DNA of 64,000 nucleotides from Charina bottae (Eukaryota > Chordata > Lepidosauria > Squamata > Charinaidae). The stretch spans positions 7,808,001-7,872,000 of the forward strand of contig JALMGJ010000015.1 in NCBI GenBank assembly GCA_023362775.1, in the 5' to 3' direction. Positions within the stretch are counted from its first letter, which is position 1. The number at the start of each line of letters is the position of its first letter. Made by a program: the position numbers and the translations under genes. The notes beneath the pieces are model-generated. The model worked only from the letters and a program-made list of their open reading frames with translations. It was not told where the DNA came from and made no database searches. This document shows positions 44,618 to 55,210 of this stretch, in pieces.

Positions 44618-44832
44618 ATTATTTACATTTATATCCCACATTTCCTCCTCCAGGAACTCAATATAGTATATATTATTATTACCCTTATCTATATAGCTAA
44701 CAACTTTGTAAAGTGGATTAGACTGAACAGTAGGAACTGGCTCAGGGTCACCCAATGAGATTCAGGACTAAGCAGGACTTTGAACCTCCAATCATATTCC
44801 ATTCCTCTAATCCTTACATCATGCTAGCTCTC
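44618..44832 (-). mobile_element. tRNA SINE with L2-like tail (MIR-like)
   Basis: Reversed tail ATTTATATCCCACATTTCCT at the left, GGCTCAGGGTCACCCAATGA, AGGACTTTGAACCTCCAATC (B-box region) and a degraded head to the right. Confidence 0.6.
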
Positions 44833-45011
44833 TGCAAATCCTTCTTTTTTGTAACTTGAGTTTAGATTCAATTTGGCTCAAATTCCAGGTATTCCTTCCT
44901 TGTCATCTTACAGTTTCTAGCTTACAATTGGGACCATCAATAGTTACCAGATTTTGGAAAGAAGGAAGCCACGTGTGCTCTGAGCTGTGGACACAAATCC
45001 TTTTTATATCA
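44833..45011. other. unassigned
   Basis: Short spacer. Confidence 0.3.
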
Positions 45012-45055
45012 ATTGATCCCACAGTGGAGTCCTTGGTGCTCTCTGAGCCTTGTTG

Positions 45056-45107
45056 TTTTCTTGCAGACGTTTCATTGCCAGGCTAGGCAACATCTTCAGT
45101 GCAAAAA
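45056..45107 (-). ncRNA. hammerhead ribozyme (PLE type), left arm
   Basis: On the minus strand: CTGAAGA, stem II TTGCC/GGCAA, GAAACGTC. Stem I pairs TTTTTGCA with TGCAAGAAAA as eight pairs including one G-U, without the bulge seen in the other copies. Confidence 0.8.
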
Positions 45108-45367
45108 GGTAGTGGGACTTGCTCTCTGTTTATATACCCTGGCTTGTCCTGCCTGTGTTGGTGGGGGTGTTGTACTCTCCTTGGTAGTTCCTTGGTTGGG
45201 CTGTTGTTTGCTTGTTAATAGTTCCTTGATTAGGGTCTATTAACTCAGTCAATCAACCAAGCAGCAAACAACAACCCAATCAAAGTACTACCAAGGAGAG
45301 TACAACACCCCCACCAACACAGGCAGGACAAGCCAGGGTATATAAACAGAGAGCAAGTTCCACTCCC

Positions 45368-45419
45368 TTTTCGCACTGAAGATGTTGCCTAGCCTGGCAA
45401 TGAAACGTCTGCAAGAAAA
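45368..45419 (+). ncRNA. hammerhead ribozyme (PLE type), right arm
   Basis: Core CTGAAGA at 45376-45382, stem II TTGCC/GGCAA, GAAACGTC ending at 45409. Stem I TTTTCGCA with TGCAAGAAAA, identical to the one at 36829. Confidence 0.8.
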
Positions 45420-45496
45420 CAACAAGGCTCAGAGAGCACCATGGACTCCACAGTTCAACCCTGAGCTACAAATATTCTCTTCGATTGATCCCACAG

Positions 45497-47750
45497 TATA
45501 TGTTGGCAATCCAACAAAAAAAGTGATTGCATAAAGCAAGATTTAGCAACTAGTAAGCCGGGAGTTGAGATGGTAAGCCAACTGGAGACAAGGAAAATGG
45601 AGAAGATCATGAGAACAGCCTTCTCATGGATCCAGCTCTAGGACCTTCAAAACCATCATTCTACATCATACATGGTTGGATGATTTGGATGCATTTGGGA
45701 AGTTTACAAGCTTGAATGCCAAGAGATGAGAGATTAAATCTTAAATAGATTTTTAAGACCTTAAATAGTTTTTCTTGGCAGATCAGTCATTGTTGAGTTT
45801 CCCCCAAGGGAACCAGATTTGAAGTGACAACACTGACAGTTCCCGGGAGAAGTTGAGTAAATCACCTTCCATCTCTCAAATGCAAAATATTTGTGCAAGC
45901 TCTGTATATTTTCTAAGTCTTTACACACTGCAAATAGACTTTACGAGTGGCAGAACATCATCCTAAATTTCAGATTTTAAAGTCTGAGTCCTAAGGGCAG
46001 ATGGTTCCTTTGAGTTCTGCCTTTCCTTTTCTCTGCTTCCAAGTCAGTTCAATTTTTTCCTCTGTTGCTTTTAGTCCCCTGAAGCTAATGGCCCAGTAAA
46101 TAGGGGATAGAGGTAAGGAAATCCCATATAATTTAAGTAACTCTTGAGATGATCTTTTAACTTATTTGTTTTACTGTCTTGAATCAAAAGCAGCCTTCCA
46201 ATTGATTAGTTCTGATATTTTGGGTATGGCTCCTGCTTGTAACATGAACAGATTCAGAGGGATCCAACCCAGTTTGAACAAGAGGATGACTTTGGGATAG
46301 TAATAGTAATTTACTATTACTACAATATGTCACTGTGCCTAATCAGGAACAATGAGTTTGAAAGACACAAAGGCGTTGAAGGGAACAGAATGAACTTGGT
46401 TTGAATGAGCTTCATTTTCCATAAGGTGCCCATTTTATTTCTTTGTCCTCATTTTGCATTTTAATAATATAGGATTCAGGGGTTTTTTAATATATGAAAA
46501 CTTGCTTTTCTGTAGCAGAACTTGGCTGAGTATACATAGTGGTTGTTGAATTGCTTGGGAACAAAACAAAAAGACCATAGATAGAACTGCGGCTTTGTCT
46601 TAACTTTTTTTTTAAGAATCATTGGGTAATGGAGAGATAATCACAACTTTTCACATTAAAGTTGGTATCTATTTTGATGCCCATTTTTTTAAAGATACAC
46701 AATTTAGTTTGCAATTTTGTCTACTGTACATCATTTTTGCAAACAATTTAACTTAATATACTTTGTACAGAACCTTTATGCAAATGCATTTTGTACAGCC
46801 TTTTTGCTGATGAACTTTCATTTTTTATTGCTACGCTGCACTCTAAAATTAGAAGTAAAAATTCTGAACAATAGCTAAGGTTCAGCTTTATATAGGTTCA
46901 CAACCACCAAATAGATAAATGTGCATTCAAACATGAAATAAATGCATTTCTTTCCTGTTCCTACTAGGTAGGTTAAGGGGATAAATGATTGGGAATGTGC
47001 ATCCTTATTTCACAACACTTACCCATGTGTTACAAAACAAACGTTCTCGTGTATCATATATTCCACACCTTGTTATATAGGTTTTACTCCTAAAGCACAT
47101 CAACTGATCTGTGCATCAATAAGGGGGAAAAAAAGTGCTTTGGATTGCATTAGGTTTATTGTGTACCCAATAAATGCTTTGAGCAAAAGCCTTTTTTAAG
47201 CATGTTTTATTTCTGGTGCTTTATTTGTTCCTCATGAAGCATCAGTCTCTCTCTCTCTCTTTTACTGCAACATGCTCTTTCTTCAATTAATCATTTTGAT
47301 TTCCTCATGCTGTGCATATGTCATTTTTCCTTGCAGTGTTAAGACTTTATCAAGTTTCTATCTTGTTGTGTTTAATAAATCATTTGTTGGCTGTCCATGG
47401 TACAGGGTCCTTCAAGTGAATATTAGAACATTTCGTTGTTGCTACATTACTTTCCTTTGACATTTCGGTTTTTCACTTATGGGCTGTAACTCAAAATAAA
47501 ACAAAACCAAGAAAAGAAAAGCAACCAGGGACAAGACAGCCACTGGAAAAATAGGAGACCGAATCTAATCTCCAAACATTTGTTTCACTAGTCATACAAA
47601 CCCCATTGAATCATATTTATCATCATTTCTTCTGCTTCCAAGTATGCTCTGAAAAGTATGACTACCAGCTACGAGGGAGAAAGGTTGGGGGGAGTGAAAG
47701 TAATAAATACATGTACTAAAATATAAACTGATGATTGCAGAGGAGGTGGT
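45497..47750. other. unassigned
   Basis: Long repeat-poor stretch. No gene. 46680-46860 (GTACATCATTTTTGCAAAC, CTTTGTACAGAACC) and 47130-47500 have 3'-UTR-like texture, but no upstream exon is recognised. Confidence 0.35.
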
Positions 47751-48029
47751 GGAGGAGATGATATAATACAGCCACAGTTGATTCTTTTTATTCTGTAGGC
47801 TGTGAAAAGGACTCCCAATCTCTCATTAAAATGTCTTTAATCCATCCAATAGATTGTTCAGAGCCTCGTAACATATGCCAGCTATGCCTTTTATTTTTTT
47901 CTTCGAGGAATCTAATGCCATGTTTTGCTGTCTGACACAGAAGAAATGCCATCATCTATAATTATCACTGCTGGGGCAATTGTTTAAAATTGGAATCTCT
48001 CGTAGTGATGGTATCTTTATAGAGGTCGT
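47751..48029. other. candidate conserved noncoding block
   Basis: Repeat-free, with CTCTCATTAAAATGTCTTTA and TCATCTATAATTATCACTG words. Inference from texture only. Confidence 0.28.
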
Positions 48030-48150
48030 CTTTGACCTGCTGCTCTTCAGAAGTGATGGATCTCAACTCCCAGAAGCCCCCAGCTGCCAAGACTGGCTAT
48101 TGGATTCTGGGAATTAAAGTCCATCACACCTGAAGGGTGCTAAGTGGGGG
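48030..48150. mobile_element. CAGTGTTTCTCAA-family MITE, degraded
   Basis: ATCTCAACTCCCAGAAGCCC and TTCTGGGAATTAAAGTCCAT are the two opposed arms. Confidence 0.5.
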
Positions 48151-48261
48151 GACACTGATCTATAGACACAACTGCTGTGAGCTAGTATGAAAGCTTTTGC
48201 CCTGAAATATTGAAGGAACATTGAAATAAGCCCATGTGCATGGTACCGACTACCAGCTAAA

Positions 48262-48415
48262 TAGGCTGACCATACGTCCCGTTATTTCACCATTTCTGGA
48301 GCGTCCCGTCGTTATAGTAAAAATCTCAATTTTGTCCCGTTTTTGAAAGTTTCCCTGCAAAAGCGCGCATGTGTGCACACATGCCCCTCGCCACCCTGTG
48401 CGCCCCCCCATGCGC
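48262..48415 (+). mobile_element. hAT family 2, 5' part only
   Basis: Starts TAGGCTGACCATACGTCCCG like the copies at 54802 and 57233, with AAAATCTCAATTTTGTCCCG inside, then runs directly into a SINE. The right end and duplication are not found. Confidence 0.75.
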
Positions 48416-48648
48416 CCACTCGCCCCAGTTCTTGCCAACCTAGCAATTCGAAAGCATGCAAATGCAAGTAGATGAATAGGTACCACTTCGGTGGGATGGT
48501 AACAGCGTTCCGCGCGTGTCATGCGGCCACATGACCGTGGAAGTGTCTTCGGACAACGCTGGCTCTTCGGCTAACAAACGGAGATGAGCACCGGCCCCTA
48601 GAGTCGGACACGACTGCACAAATGTGCGGGGGGAACCTTTACCTTTAT
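48416..48648 (+). mobile_element. tRNA SINE family 2, head missing
   Basis: CCAACCTAGCAATTCGAAAG to GAGTCGGACACGACTGCAC and the tail CCTTTACCTTTA. It joins the truncated hAT element with no spacer, so one event (insertion or deletion) removed both the hAT right end and the SINE head. Confidence 0.85.
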
Positions 48649-49047
48649 TTAGTGAGTCTTGATAAGTGGCCTACAACCTCCCTGGCTTCTTACCCTTCAT
48701 TAATTCCCAAGGGAGGACCTCAGGAGATAACTCCTCCCATGACTTTTTTTCCTGATACGTGGACAACTAGAGAGGCTTGCAGAGCGCTAAAGGGTTGCAC
48801 CACAGAAAACAGCAGCACAAGTGTGTCAGTAATCAACTCAAACACCCTAACCCTAATCAAGTGAAATTTGAAAGACGTTCTCATCTGAGGATAAGAGCAA
48901 AACCAGAACCCTCTTTCACGGGTATAAGAAACTCTGGTACGACTGCAAAGTGGACTGTGGCACAGTTCGGGCCACCTGATGAGATTAATTCTCCTCTTGC
49001 CTAGTTACCAGGTGTCCCCACTGTTCTTTTTGTTTTGCGGGAAGTTT
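48649..49047. other. unassigned
   Basis: No gene or repeat recognised. Confidence 0.35.
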
Positions 49048-49052
49048 GGAGC

Positions 49053-49321
49053 TGTCAGCTTTGCGAGGTAGTCCAGACAAGAAGCACACCCAGAAGTATT
49101 CGCTTTATCTTTACTGTAAGGTTACATTAACAGAACCTTGCAAGTCTGAAAGTCCATTTCTCGCCCCTCGCCTTTACAGTCCAAGAAAATAGGAAAGGTC
49201 CCTTCTGAAACATTTGCCCTGCACCCATTGCTTCTGCGGGCTCAGCTGCCTCTTCTCTGACTGTTGTCTAGTCTGCAGCTCTTCCTCCTGTCTCCCAAGG
49301 TCATTCCCACGTACCGTTACA
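49053..49321 (-). mobile_element. solo LTR, family A copy 2
   Basis: 269 bp, TGTCAG to GTTACA on the plus strand, with a perfect 5-bp duplication GGAGC at 49048-49052 and 49322-49326. Reversed poly(A)-signal region TCTTTACTGTAAGG. Five-base duplications fit Gypsy or some ERVs. Confidence 0.87.
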
Positions 49322-49326
49322 GGAGC

Positions 49327-49559
49327 CCTGGCATCCTACATCCGCAATCTCTCTTTTTTGTCCATGGAATATCAAGTGGTGCCTCCTCATTGGCAGCACA
49401 AAGAGCAAGATGGCATTTTGTTTTGGCTTAAAAATAAGCTTGTGATTGATGTTCCAGAACTGAAGCAAAGTATTTTTCTTGCTTGTAGCTTCTTGTTTTG
49501 CCACCCATCCTGTAGCTGTCAAAACGACACCACAGCTTTCCCATAATAAAATGTCCATC
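49327..49559. other. unassigned
   Basis: No gene recognised. Confidence 0.3.
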
Positions 49560-50290
49560 AGCGGCCTCGGGGCCGATGTGCCAGTTTTAATCAACCCAAA
49601 GCCCTTTATTTTCAAATAAGTTCCAGCGATTGTGCTCTGTGCGTGTTGCTTCTTTTGCCCATAATGTGGCACTCAATTGGTGTAATGGGAACACAAGCCA
49701 TTAATAAAAGATTAAAGGGAAACGTGGCAGGAGGGAGAGCAGAAAGCTTTGAGAATTTAAAATTCCAAGCATATCTCCATAGACGTGTCTTTATAAAAGG
49801 CAGTTTCCTCGACAGGTGTTGAAATGAAGTTCCCTCTACATGTTCAATTATAAAATCAGACATGTGAACTTTCAGATTGCTGTGCTGAGCAAAACAGATG
49901 CGGGCTTTTTAAAGATGATTAAATTAAAGGAATTCAGAGTTTTTAAGAATCATAGCCTCGTACGAGCACAGTTGGAAAACTGCAATGTGTTATTCCTCCC
50001 AACCTCATTAAACTGTCATAAATGTGAGTGCTATATTTCTTGGCTTCACCTTTCTGGTTGCCAAAGGGCTTGCGTTGTAAATCACAGCTCCTTTTCAAAC
50101 TGGACACCACCTCCTTATGACGTAGAATTGTGTTTGGTGACAACAAAGCCGTTTCCATGGGTATGCTGGCTTGTGATGTCACAATTGCAGGAAGAAAACA
50201 TTATGAGTGCAAGTGATTTGGAACTGGGCCTCCATGGCAGGATTGCAGCTTATCTGATGACTTCAAAAGAAATTGATAAAAATGGCTAGA
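49560..50290. other. candidate conserved noncoding block
   Basis: 730 bp with no repeats, balanced base composition and dense transcription-factor-like words (CCATTAATAAAAGATTAAAG, CCTTATGACGTAG, TGTGATGTCACAATTGC). A 149-codon frame (49840-50289) runs through it but resembles no family I know and has no good start context. The regulatory role is inference. Confidence 0.4.
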
Positions 50291-50468
50291 TTATATTTTA
50301 ATTAAATTGTTCTCCACATTTTCCCCCAAACACTTCTTACATTTTCCCCAGTGAGCCAACTCAGTTCTCATTGTACCAGTTGCTTTTCCCCTATTAATTT
50401 TCCAAAACTGGAGTTCCCCAATTCTACCGATATCATGTCCTGATGAATAATTGATGTTAGTTATGCCC

Positions 50469-50469
<1 letters not shown>
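50291..50469. other. unassigned
   Basis: Short spacer. Confidence 0.3.
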
Positions 50470-50522
<53 letters not shown>

Positions 50523-50534
50523 ATCTATCTATCT
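50470..50534. repeat. (TATC)n = (GATA)n microsatellite
   Basis: About sixteen units with one break near 50521. Confidence 0.97.
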
Positions 50535-50554
50535 TCAAGCCTTTTTCATTTAAG

Positions 50555-52675
50555 GGAGGCAGGACCCATTCTATTGGTCCACCCCCGGTGACTGATGGAC
50601 CCCACAGGGTTTCAGAGGGAGCTGGGGGTTATACCTGAGGATCTGCTGCATGGTCCAGCGGTTGCCTTGGCTGCTGCCTGGAATAGGGAGGCAGCCAGGG
50701 CCTTGGACAGGATTGCGCCTGTACGAACTCTCATGTCCCATTGAACCCAACACTCTGTGGTTTACGGAGGAGTTGAGGGTTCTGAAGAGGATTAAGAGAC
50801 ATCTAGAGTGCCGCTGGAGGAAGACAAAGACCGAATCTGACCGAACACAAGCTATTAAGACGGTAAGAGCGGTGAAACATCAGTATTTCTCTGCTCTTAT
50901 TGCATCCGCAGAATGCTGTCCGACGGCCCTGTTCAAGATCAGTCAATCCCTTTTGGGGAAGGTGGGCCCAGTGACCCACCTACAGGGCCATGCAGAGGAG
51001 TTTTCTGGGCATCTGGAGGATAAAATCGCTCGGATCCGTTCAAAGTTGGATGCCAAGCATCAGGCATGGCCTGTGGAGATGCCTGGGGAAGGTACTTACC
51101 CAGTTATCTGGGAACGGTTTGACCCTGTTGGGCCTGAGGAAGTGGACAGGGTTCTCTGGACTGTAAATGCCACCACTTGTCAATTAGATCCCTCCTGGCT
51201 GGTGAAGGCAGCTCAGGAGGTGACATGTGGGTGGGTCCAGGCAATGGTGAATTCATCCTTGGAGGAGGGAGTGTTCCTGGCTGCTTTTAAAGAGGCGCTG
51301 GTACATCCCCTCCTCAAGAAACCATAACTGGATCCCACCGTGCTGGACAATTTCCATCCAGTCTCCCACCTTCCCTTTTTAGGGAAGGTGGTTGAGAAAG
51401 TGGTGGTGTTGCAGCTCCAGAGGATCCTGGATTAAATGGATTATCTGGACCCTATTCAGTCGGGTTTCAGGCCCAGATATGGGATGGAAACAGCTTTGGT
51501 TGCACTTTTGGATGATCTCTGGTGGGAGCAGGATGGGGGCAGTGCATCCATCCTTGCTCTTCTTGACCTCTCAGCGGCTTTTGATACCATTGACCATGGT
51601 ATCCTTTTGGGGCAGCTCAGGGAGTTGGGGGTGGGTGGCATGGTTTTGCGCTGGTTTGCCACCTTCCTCCGGGGTTGGTCCCAATCTGTGTTGATAGGGA
51701 GCGAGAGATCTAGCCCGCGGCCCCTCCTTTGTGGGGTGCTGCAGGGTTCGGTACTCTCTCTGCTCCTCTTTAACATCTACATGAAACCTCTGGGTGAGAT
51801 CATCCGTCGCCACGGGATGAGGTATCATCAATATGATCAACCGCCCAGAGTTCCCTTGTGGGGAGATGGAGCGGTATACAAATTGAAGCATAAAATATGC
51901 TGATGATACCCAATTATAAATCTCCATCCTGGGTGACTTAAGTGAAGCTGTGGCCACCCTTTCTCGGTGCCTGGAGGCTGTAGGGGTCTGGATGAGGAAC
52001 AACAGGCTTCAGCTGAACCCTGGTAAGACGGAGTGGCTGTGGGTTGTGGGCTCCTCTGCATCTGGGAACTTATCATCTTTAGTTCTGGATGGGGTTTCAC
52101 TGCCCCAGACTGACCCAGTGCGGAACCTGGGGGTTCTCCTGGACTCACGACTCCTGCTCAAAGAGCAGGTGACAGCCATGGCCAGGAGAGCCTTTGCACA
52201 ACTTCATGTTGTGCGCCAGCTTCTTTCTCCCCTTCCTGGATCGGGAGTCCCTCCGGTCAGTCAGTCATGTCCTAGTCATCTCCCGTATAGACTGTTGCAA
52301 TGCGCTCTACATGGGGCTACCTTTGAAGAGTATCTGGAAGCTACAGCTGGTCCAGAGTGCGGCCACTGAAGCAGTTTTAGGAGCCCCAAAGACGGCCCAT
52401 ATAACATCTTTGCTGCGCGAGCTGCATTGGGTGCCAGTCTGCTTCCGGGTCCAATTCAAGGTGTTGGTTATCACCTTTAAAGCCCTACATGGCATGGGGC
52501 CAGGTTACCTGAGGGACCGCCTCACCCCCATTGCATCGACCCGTCCCACCCGGTCAGGCAGAGGGGGCATGTTACGGACCCTGTCCATGAGAGAGTGTCA
52601 ATTGGCAGGGTCCAGGAGGAGGGCCTTCTCTGCCATAGCTCCTGCCCTTTGGAATAAGCTACCCCAGAGATAAGA
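50555..52675 (+). pseudogene. L2 reverse transcriptase, decayed
   Basis: One frame carries PLLKKP*LDPTVLDNFHPVS, then FRPRYGMETALVALLDDL, motif A LLDLSAAFDTIDHG and motif B GVLQGSVLSLLLFNIYMKPL. In-frame stops lie at 51325-51327 and 51433-51435. The catalytic YADD block is split by a 58-bp insertion (51836-51893). After that the frame resumes as RLQLNPGKTEWLWVV and later VMARRAFAQLHVVRQL-type sequence in shifted frames (51950-52369, 52194-52673). It cannot make a working enzyme. Confidence 0.9.
51836..51893 (+). mobile_element. 58-bp LINE-tail insertion inside L2 RT
   Basis: CCGCCCAGAGTTCCCTTGTG and GAGATGGAGCGGTATACAAA is the 3' end of an L2/CR1-type LINE. AATATG is duplicated at 51830-51835 and 51894-51899. 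Removing it restores the order ...TATCATCAATATG-CTGATGATACC of the RT. Confidence 0.8.
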
Positions 52676-53011
52676 CAAGCACCCACTCTCCCGGCCTTCC
52701 GAAAGGCGCTCAAGATGTGGATGTGCCACCTTGCTTGGGGTGGGAGGGGGGATAGTTCGTCATGGGGATGCCTGGCATCTTGATGCAGCCTGGGGAATTT
52801 TATCAAGACTGCGATCTCACCATCTTGGGTTTTAGATCTCATATTTTATATTTTAGAGTTTTTAGTATCTTTGTATATGTATATTTTATAATGTATCCCT
52901 TTTAATTGATATTTAATTGTTTACTGTTATAAATTCACTTGTAAACCGCCAAGAGTCGTCGTTGAGATGGGTGGTGGAAAAATGTGATAAATAAATAAAT
53001 AAATATTTAAG

Positions 53012-53869
53012 ACTGCTGCCTGGATATTTTTATGACAGACGTTGTGAATTTCTATGGCTATTTCTACACTCTGCTATGGAGGTTTAGCGTGTGCTATTGA
53101 TCAGTGGGATTTTATTGATGTTTGGCTTTTGTTAACTACTGCAGGCTGGTTTAACTGGAAACAAGCGGGATACTTGCTATGATGAATAAATAGTAAGCAA
53201 GCAAGCCCCACGGCCTGGTTTGGAGGTTTTTTGTGGGGAGGGGGAAGAAGTATGTTTAAAAGTGAATTAGGTTGGGGGCTTTGAACAGGCAATCCTTCTG
53301 GGCCCAGTTCTGATTTGGTGCAAAGATGCAGTGGATTTGGTACCTGATTGTTTTCCTTTGCTGACATTTCCTTCTCTTCTCTCTTTGGCTCTTTTTCCCA
53401 AGATTTCATTTATAATTGATAAGTAAGCAAAGAAGGAAAGGGAGTGAACTGGTTGCCTTCTTCAATCTGTCCACGGGCTGCAAAATTTTCAGAGTCAGAC
53501 AGTCATTTGAGCACAATACAGTATATGGTTCTGTTCAGGAAAAAAAAGATGCTTTACTGTCAAGAAATGTCAAATTGTCACAAAGGGTGTGACGTTCTTC
53601 CATTTTCTAGTTGTAAACATGCCTCAAACAGGCAGGGCTTTTATTCCTGCCAAGGATGGAAAAAGTGATTTGACAGGTTAAAGTCATTACAGTGAAATAA
53701 ACCGGGTTCATAATTGTTCAAATTAGAGTTGACATCAAATTTTCTGAGAATTCAGAAGCATAATAATTTGTATCCGAGAAAACCTGTTATGTGGGCTGGC
53801 ATTCAAAATGTCTGAATAATCAAGGGTTTAGCTAAAGCACAGAAACTTCTGTTTGCGTGAACCACATAA
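53012..53869. other. unassigned
   Basis: No gene or repeat recognised. Confidence 0.35.
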
Positions 53870-53877
53870 CTCTAAGG

Positions 53878-54234
53878 CAGAGCTTTCCAAACTGTGTGTC
53901 GCGACACAAAAGTGTCGCACACACAGCGTGGTGTGTCGCCACAGCACCCGGAAGCGGCGGCGTGCGCATGCACGGTGGCAGCGGCAGCCGCTGCCACCGC
54001 CACCGTGCACACGCACGCCGCCGCAGGCCCCCCGTGCCGCCACTGTGCATGCATGCGCCGCCGCAGGCCCCCCGTGCCGCCACCATGCACACGCACGCCG
54101 CCGCACGCCCCCCGCGCTGCCACCGTGCACGTGTGCACCGCCGTGCACGTGCGCCCCCCCGTGCCACCGCCGTGCACGCGCGCGCCACCGCCGCCGTTCA
54201 TGTGTCGCCAGCGGCGGCACTTTGGAAAGCCCTG
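53878..54234. mobile_element. hAT MITE family 1, copy 5, with internal tandem array
   Basis: Ends CAGAGCTTTCCAAACTG and CACTTTGGAAAGCCCTG, with perfect 8-bp duplication CTCTAAGG at 53870-53877 and 54235-54242. The interior has about three 40-bp units containing GCCGCAGGCCCCCCGTGCCG. Long frames on both strands are chance products of this GC-rich repeat. Confidence 0.93.
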
Positions 54235-54242
54235 CTCTAAGG

Positions 54243-54597
54243 AGTTTGCAAAATCCTTAAGAACTTTTTACAATTTTTACAATCTCGACGAGTGGGATTT
54301 TTAAAATGTTGGCTCGGTTTTTACAGCTACTAGGAGTGAGAACAGACATCATTTAATTCTTGTGTTTGTAATGTGCATATAACTGTTTGCCATGCAACAT
54401 ACCTCTTGGCATGCTACAGAATACAAAAACATACATTTGAATAGAAGGGCATGCAATAATAAAAACACCAATATTACAATCAAATACAATAAACAAACTT
54501 TCCTAGAACAAGGATGATAATTTACTTTAGGGTCTAAAATGCTATGATGAAATAAAAGTACTTTTAATACTTTCTACCTGACATGATTGCTTGCAAT
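54243..54597. other. unassigned
   Basis: AT-rich. Nothing recognised. Confidence 0.35.
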
Positions 54598-54666
54598 ATT
54601 TTATTTATTTATTTATCCAACTTCTATCACCGCCCATCTCCCCGCAAAAGGGGGACTCTGCAGTAG
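54598..54666 (-). mobile_element. tail fragment of the repeat at 41756
   Basis: TTTTATTTATTTATTTATCC followed by ACCGCCCATCTCCCCGC and GGGGGACTCTG. Confidence 0.6.
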
Positions 54667-54801
54667 GAAAAGAGATTTCTTATTGACATGAAGAAGTATT
54701 CAAATATTTCACTTCTTTTCTTCATATTTGGGCTGTCTGAAAACAAGATAGGGGTTTCTACATATCTGGGAGGAAATTAAGAGAATTGAAATGAATATAC
54801 A

Positions 54802-55202
54802 TAGGCTGACCATACGTCCCGTTTTGAATGGGACAGTCTCGTTTTTTCCCCCTTTTCTCAACTGTCCCGTTGCTTTAACATAAATGCCGGTTTTGTCCCG
54901 TTTTTCAGGAACAGGTGGAGGCGGAGCAGCTGACTGGAGGCAACCCAGAGGAGGAATTGCCCCTGCCCACCAGCACGTGGCAAAGGAGGTGGGAGAGGTG
55001 GGCCCAGCACCGCGACAGGCAGAGGCGATTCCCCTTCCGGGTTCCCTCCAATCAGCTGCTCCACCCCCACCCATCGCGCTGCCCAGCCCGCCCCTCCAGT
55101 GTGCCGACAGGCAGAGGCGACCCCCCGTCCCCCCAACCAGCCGGTCTGCCCCTGCCCGTTCCTCTTGTCCCATTTTTGTCTCAAGGAAATATGGTCAGTC
55201 TA
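54802..55202. mobile_element. hAT family 2, 401-bp copy
   Basis: Left end TAGGCTGACCATACGTCCCG and right end GGAAATATGGTCAGTCTA are inverted, with a perfect 8-bp duplication AATATACA at 54794-54801 and 55203-55210. The interior is GC-rich with CCAATCAGCTG (CCAAT box) and no transposase. Confidence 0.92.
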
Positions 55203-55210
55203 AATATACA

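Larger units (their letters stand above)
45025..45483. mobile_element. inverted pair of PLE terminal repeats
   Basis: Bounded by a perfect 13-bp duplication ATTGATCCCACAG at 45012-45024 and 45484-45496. Two arms of about 190 bp in opposite orientation meet near 45215-45260, and the right arm ends with the PLE 3' sequence CAACCCTGAGCTACAAATAT. Each arm has a complete hammerhead ribozyme. There is no coding sequence. Confidence 0.88.
50555..53004 (+). mobile_element. L2-group LINE, 5'-truncated
   Basis: 2.45 kb with a 7-bp duplication ATTTAAG at 50548-50554 and 53005-53011. It covers the region between endonuclease and RT, the RT, the C-terminal domain and a 3' UTR ending AACCGCCAAGAGTCGTCG, then GAGATGGGTGG and (AAAT)n. 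It starts just after the (GATA)n run. Confidence 0.92.

Noticed and set aside
49840..50289. 149-codon protein-coding exon
   Set aside because: No recognisable family, no good start or splice context. Better explained as a chance frame in a possibly conserved noncoding block.
53828..54304. Several frames of 109-136 codons on both strands
   Set aside because: H/A/R/T-rich products of the 40-bp array in hAT MITE copy 5.
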